From IMG/VR virus record IMGVR_UViG_3300046171_000152, positions 1-29,278 of that record: a DNA stretch of 29,278 nt; one strand, given 5' to 3'. Below are positions 28,093 through 29,278 of this stretch, piece by piece. The DNA is from a virus. The notes under the pieces were generated by a model. It saw only the letters and a list, made by a program, of their open reading frames with translations, did not search any database and was not told the DNA's origin. The position numbers were made by a program, and so were the translations under genes. Position 1 is the stretch's first letter. Each line of letters opens with the position of its first letter.

Positions 28093-28772
28093 GCGAACCA
28101 AAATTGGACCTATCAAAAATAAATTTTGTGGGCATGGACGACAACGAGTATTTGCGCGTTGACACCGAAAAGAAACAAATATATTTACACCATACCGCCG
28201 GCAATAGTTCCGGCGTACGTTGTATTCAACATTGGAACAATGATAAACGAGGCCGGGTTGCTACATGCGTTGTAATAAGCGGTAAAGACGCAAAGATGAG
28301 CGCAGACGGCGAAATATGCCAAGCTTATAGTTCCAAGTATTGGGCGTATCATTTAGGCGTTAAACGCGATATATTTAAGGCATACGGCGTCCCTTATAAA
28401 TTACTTGACAAAAATAGTATCGGTATTGAAATTTGCAATTGGGGGTACCTTACAGAACGCGACGGTAAATATTATAATTATGTAAACGGCGAAGTACCAA
28501 AAGACGAGGTTACAATATTAGACAAAGCGTATAAAGGTAAAACATATTGGCACCGATACACCGACGCGCAAATTGAAAGCGTACGCCAATTACTCGTTTT
28601 TTGGAATGAACGATACAACATTAGTATAACGTACAACGAATGCGATTTTTGGGAAGTTTCAAAACGCGCATTGCGGGGCGAAAACGGAACGTTTACCCAC
28701 AATTCAGTACGTCCGGATAAATTGGATATTTACCCATGCCCGAGAATGATTAAAATGTTTAAAAAGTTATGA
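28089..28772 (+). CDS. N-acetylmuramoyl-L-alanine amidase (endolysin)
   Basis: I chose the ATG at 28089 (ATGA overlap); the upstream in-frame ATG at 28059 is inside the previous gene. The 227-aa protein is an Amidase_2-type zinc enzyme: IYLHHTAG (31-38, H34/H35 metal ligand), WAYHLG (85-90), IGIEICNWGYL (111-121, with E114), and H204 followed by KLDIYPCP (211-218) for the final zinc/catalytic positions. It hydrolyses the amide bond between muramic acid and the stem peptide. No signal peptide or SAR segment is seen, so export depends on the holin. No separate cell-wall-binding domain is visible. Confidence 0.9.
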   Translation: MSEPKLDLSKINFVGMDDNEYLRVDTEKKQIYLHHTAGNSSGVRCIQHWNNDKRGRVATCVVISGKDAKMSADGEICQAYSSKYWAYHLGVKRDIFKAYGVPYKLLDKNSIGIEICNWGYLTERDGKYYNYVNGEVPKDEVTILDKAYKGKTYWHRYTDAQIESVRQLLVFWNERYNISITYNECDFWEVSKRALRGENGTFTHNSVRPDKLDIYPCPRMIKMFKKL

Positions 28773-29029
28773 GCGAAAAGAAAAAAAGAAAACCCAGGAA
28801 AAGCATAAAAGATAAAAAAGACCTTGACGTAAGTTTAGACGGTCAAAATTTAGACGTTGAAATAAACCGAAAAGACGGTAAATTTACGGCCGACATTGAC
28901 ACAAAAAATTTGGACGTACAAATTGAGCGTACGGACGAGGGAACCAAAGTTGACGTACAAAGTACAAACAAATTTTGGGGTTGGGTTGGTAACATCTTAA
29001 AAAAGATCCTACTAAAAAAGCGTAAATAA
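28769..29029 (+). CDS. Small basic protein with LDV repeats and amphipathic tail (86 aa)
   Basis: It follows the endolysin with an ATGA overlap. The N-terminus is strongly basic (SEKKKRKPRKSIKDKK). The middle has three LDV repeats (DLDVSLDGQ, NLDVEINRKDG, NLDVQIERTDEG) predicted as beta strands, then VDVQ. It ends in FWGWVGNILKKILLKKRK, a tryptophan-rich, hydrophobic and cationic segment resembling a membrane-active peptide. A role in host envelope disruption, such as outer-membrane lysis, is plausible but inferred from composition and position. Confidence 0.65.
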   Translation: MSEKKKRKPRKSIKDKKDLDVSLDGQNLDVEINRKDGKFTADIDTKNLDVQIERTDEGTKVDVQSTNKFWGWVGNILKKILLKKRK

Positions 29030-29064
29030 CCAACGTTTTTTAACGAATGTTCAACGTGCGTTTG

Positions 29065-29100
29065 TATTTTTGCAACCTTTTTATTATATTGCCGTATAAT
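29065..29100 (+). promoter_or_regulatory. Promoter-like region before the last gene
   Basis: TATTTTTG (29065-29072) matches the Bacteroidota -7 consensus TAnnTTTG, though no good -33 TTTG is seen upstream. Alternatively TTTG (29061-29064) with TATATTGC (29085-29092) has the right spacing of 20. TTATATTGCCGTATAAT (29084-29100) repeats the element at 4798-4814 with two mismatches. Confidence 0.45.
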
Positions 29101-29127
29101 CATTTGATAATAACCTAAAAAATACAC

Positions 29128-29278
29128 ATGAAAAAAGCAATTTTAAACAGAATTAACAAAATTAACGACATGATTTCGGACATTAAAAATTTGGACGAGA
29201 CACCTTCGACATACGACGGCGGAACATGGCCGTATTCAATTGATATTAATGGAATATCAATAAAAAACCAATTTGTAT
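29128..29278 (+). CDS. Partial unknown protein (5' end only)
   Basis: The ATG at 29128 follows AAAAAATACAC, a typical start context. Fifty codons are visible and the frame runs off the window edge. The N-terminus MKKAILNRINKINDMISDIK is a basic amphipathic helix similar in style to the MKAIL-x-KLYG starts at 19875 and 20271, followed by a polar segment (TYDGGTWPYSIDINGISI). Function cannot be assigned. It is the first gene after the lysis cassette and probably has its own promoter. Confidence 0.6.
   Translation, partial: MKKAILNRINKINDMISDIKNLDETPSTYDGGTWPYSIDINGISIKNQFV

Noticed and set aside
29047-29118. 23-codon ORF upstream of the last gene
   Set aside because: It overlaps the promoter-like and shared 17-nt elements and lacks a good start context.
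1-29278. CRISPR array, integrase/attachment site or tRNA genes
   Set aside because: No regularly spaced direct repeats, no recombinase motifs, and no cloverleaf-like sequence were seen on either strand.

Overview
The window is a contiguous stretch of a tailed dsDNA phage genome (Caudoviricetes). The tape-measure and tail-chaperone genes suggest a long, non-contractile tail. Every convincing gene lies on the + strand. The DNA is AT-rich and starts lack Shine-Dalgarno sequences; ATGs follow A-rich leaders such as AAATACAAATG. That start context, together with proteins typical of phages of Bacteroidota (DUF3127-like SSB, XkdF-like protease, LamG virion proteins, the conserved capsid type), points to a Flavobacteriia/Cytophagia-type host. 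I see no integrase, repressor cassette, tRNA or CRISPR, so nothing here indicates a temperate lifestyle. All family assignments come from reading motifs, not from a search.

Layout. 1-1125: small unknown early genes ending at a rho-independent terminator. 1178-4787: a CxxCxGxG zinc protein, a small ORF, a replication-initiation-like protein, a RecA-fold (DnaB-type) helicase ATPase, a coiled-coil protein, a C5-cytosine methyltransferase and a NinG-like nuclease. 4798-6928: a recombination operon (unknown, ERF annealase, PD-(D/E)XK exonuclease, SSB-like OB protein, HTH protein) between a putative promoter element and a strong terminator. 6936-7687: a sigma-70-like factor directly behind the terminator and a zinc-ribbon protein. 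7749-9758: packaging genes (unknown, a 38-aa membrane peptide, TerS, TerL). 9800-10935: a LamG virion protein and a companion. 10932-18304: tail module, with a tail chaperone carrying a probable programmed -1 frameshift, then tail terminator, neck, two distal-tail/baseplate proteins and tape measure. 18325-22650: head module (XkdF-like protease, a 47-aa Cys motif protein, coiled-coil proteins including a tandem duplication, scaffold, major capsid). 22715-26300: probable tail tube, a 329-bp noncoding block with two terminators, a structural protein, portal, head-tail adaptor. 26361-27544: virion surface proteins including a second LamG paralogue. 27554-29029: lysis cassette (holin-like, tail-anchored membrane protein, amidase endolysin, small cationic protein). 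29030-29278: a promoter-like region and the start of another gene.

How it works together. The helicase and initiator would drive replication. ERF, exonuclease and SSB form a complete annealing-recombination set. The phage sigma factor is well placed to switch transcription towards packaging, virion and lysis genes. Most late genes overlap by 1, 4, 8 or 11 nt, which suggests translational coupling.

Most notable observations: a canonical T TTA AAG slippery heptamer in the tail-chaperone gene, exactly where the protein-like reading frame switches to -1; a LamG gene whose lectin part has strikingly foreign base composition (7 CG dinucleotides against about 38 in its paralogue); a 17-nt element shared by two distant intergenic regions; and a noncoding block bounded by two terminators that could hold a small RNA.
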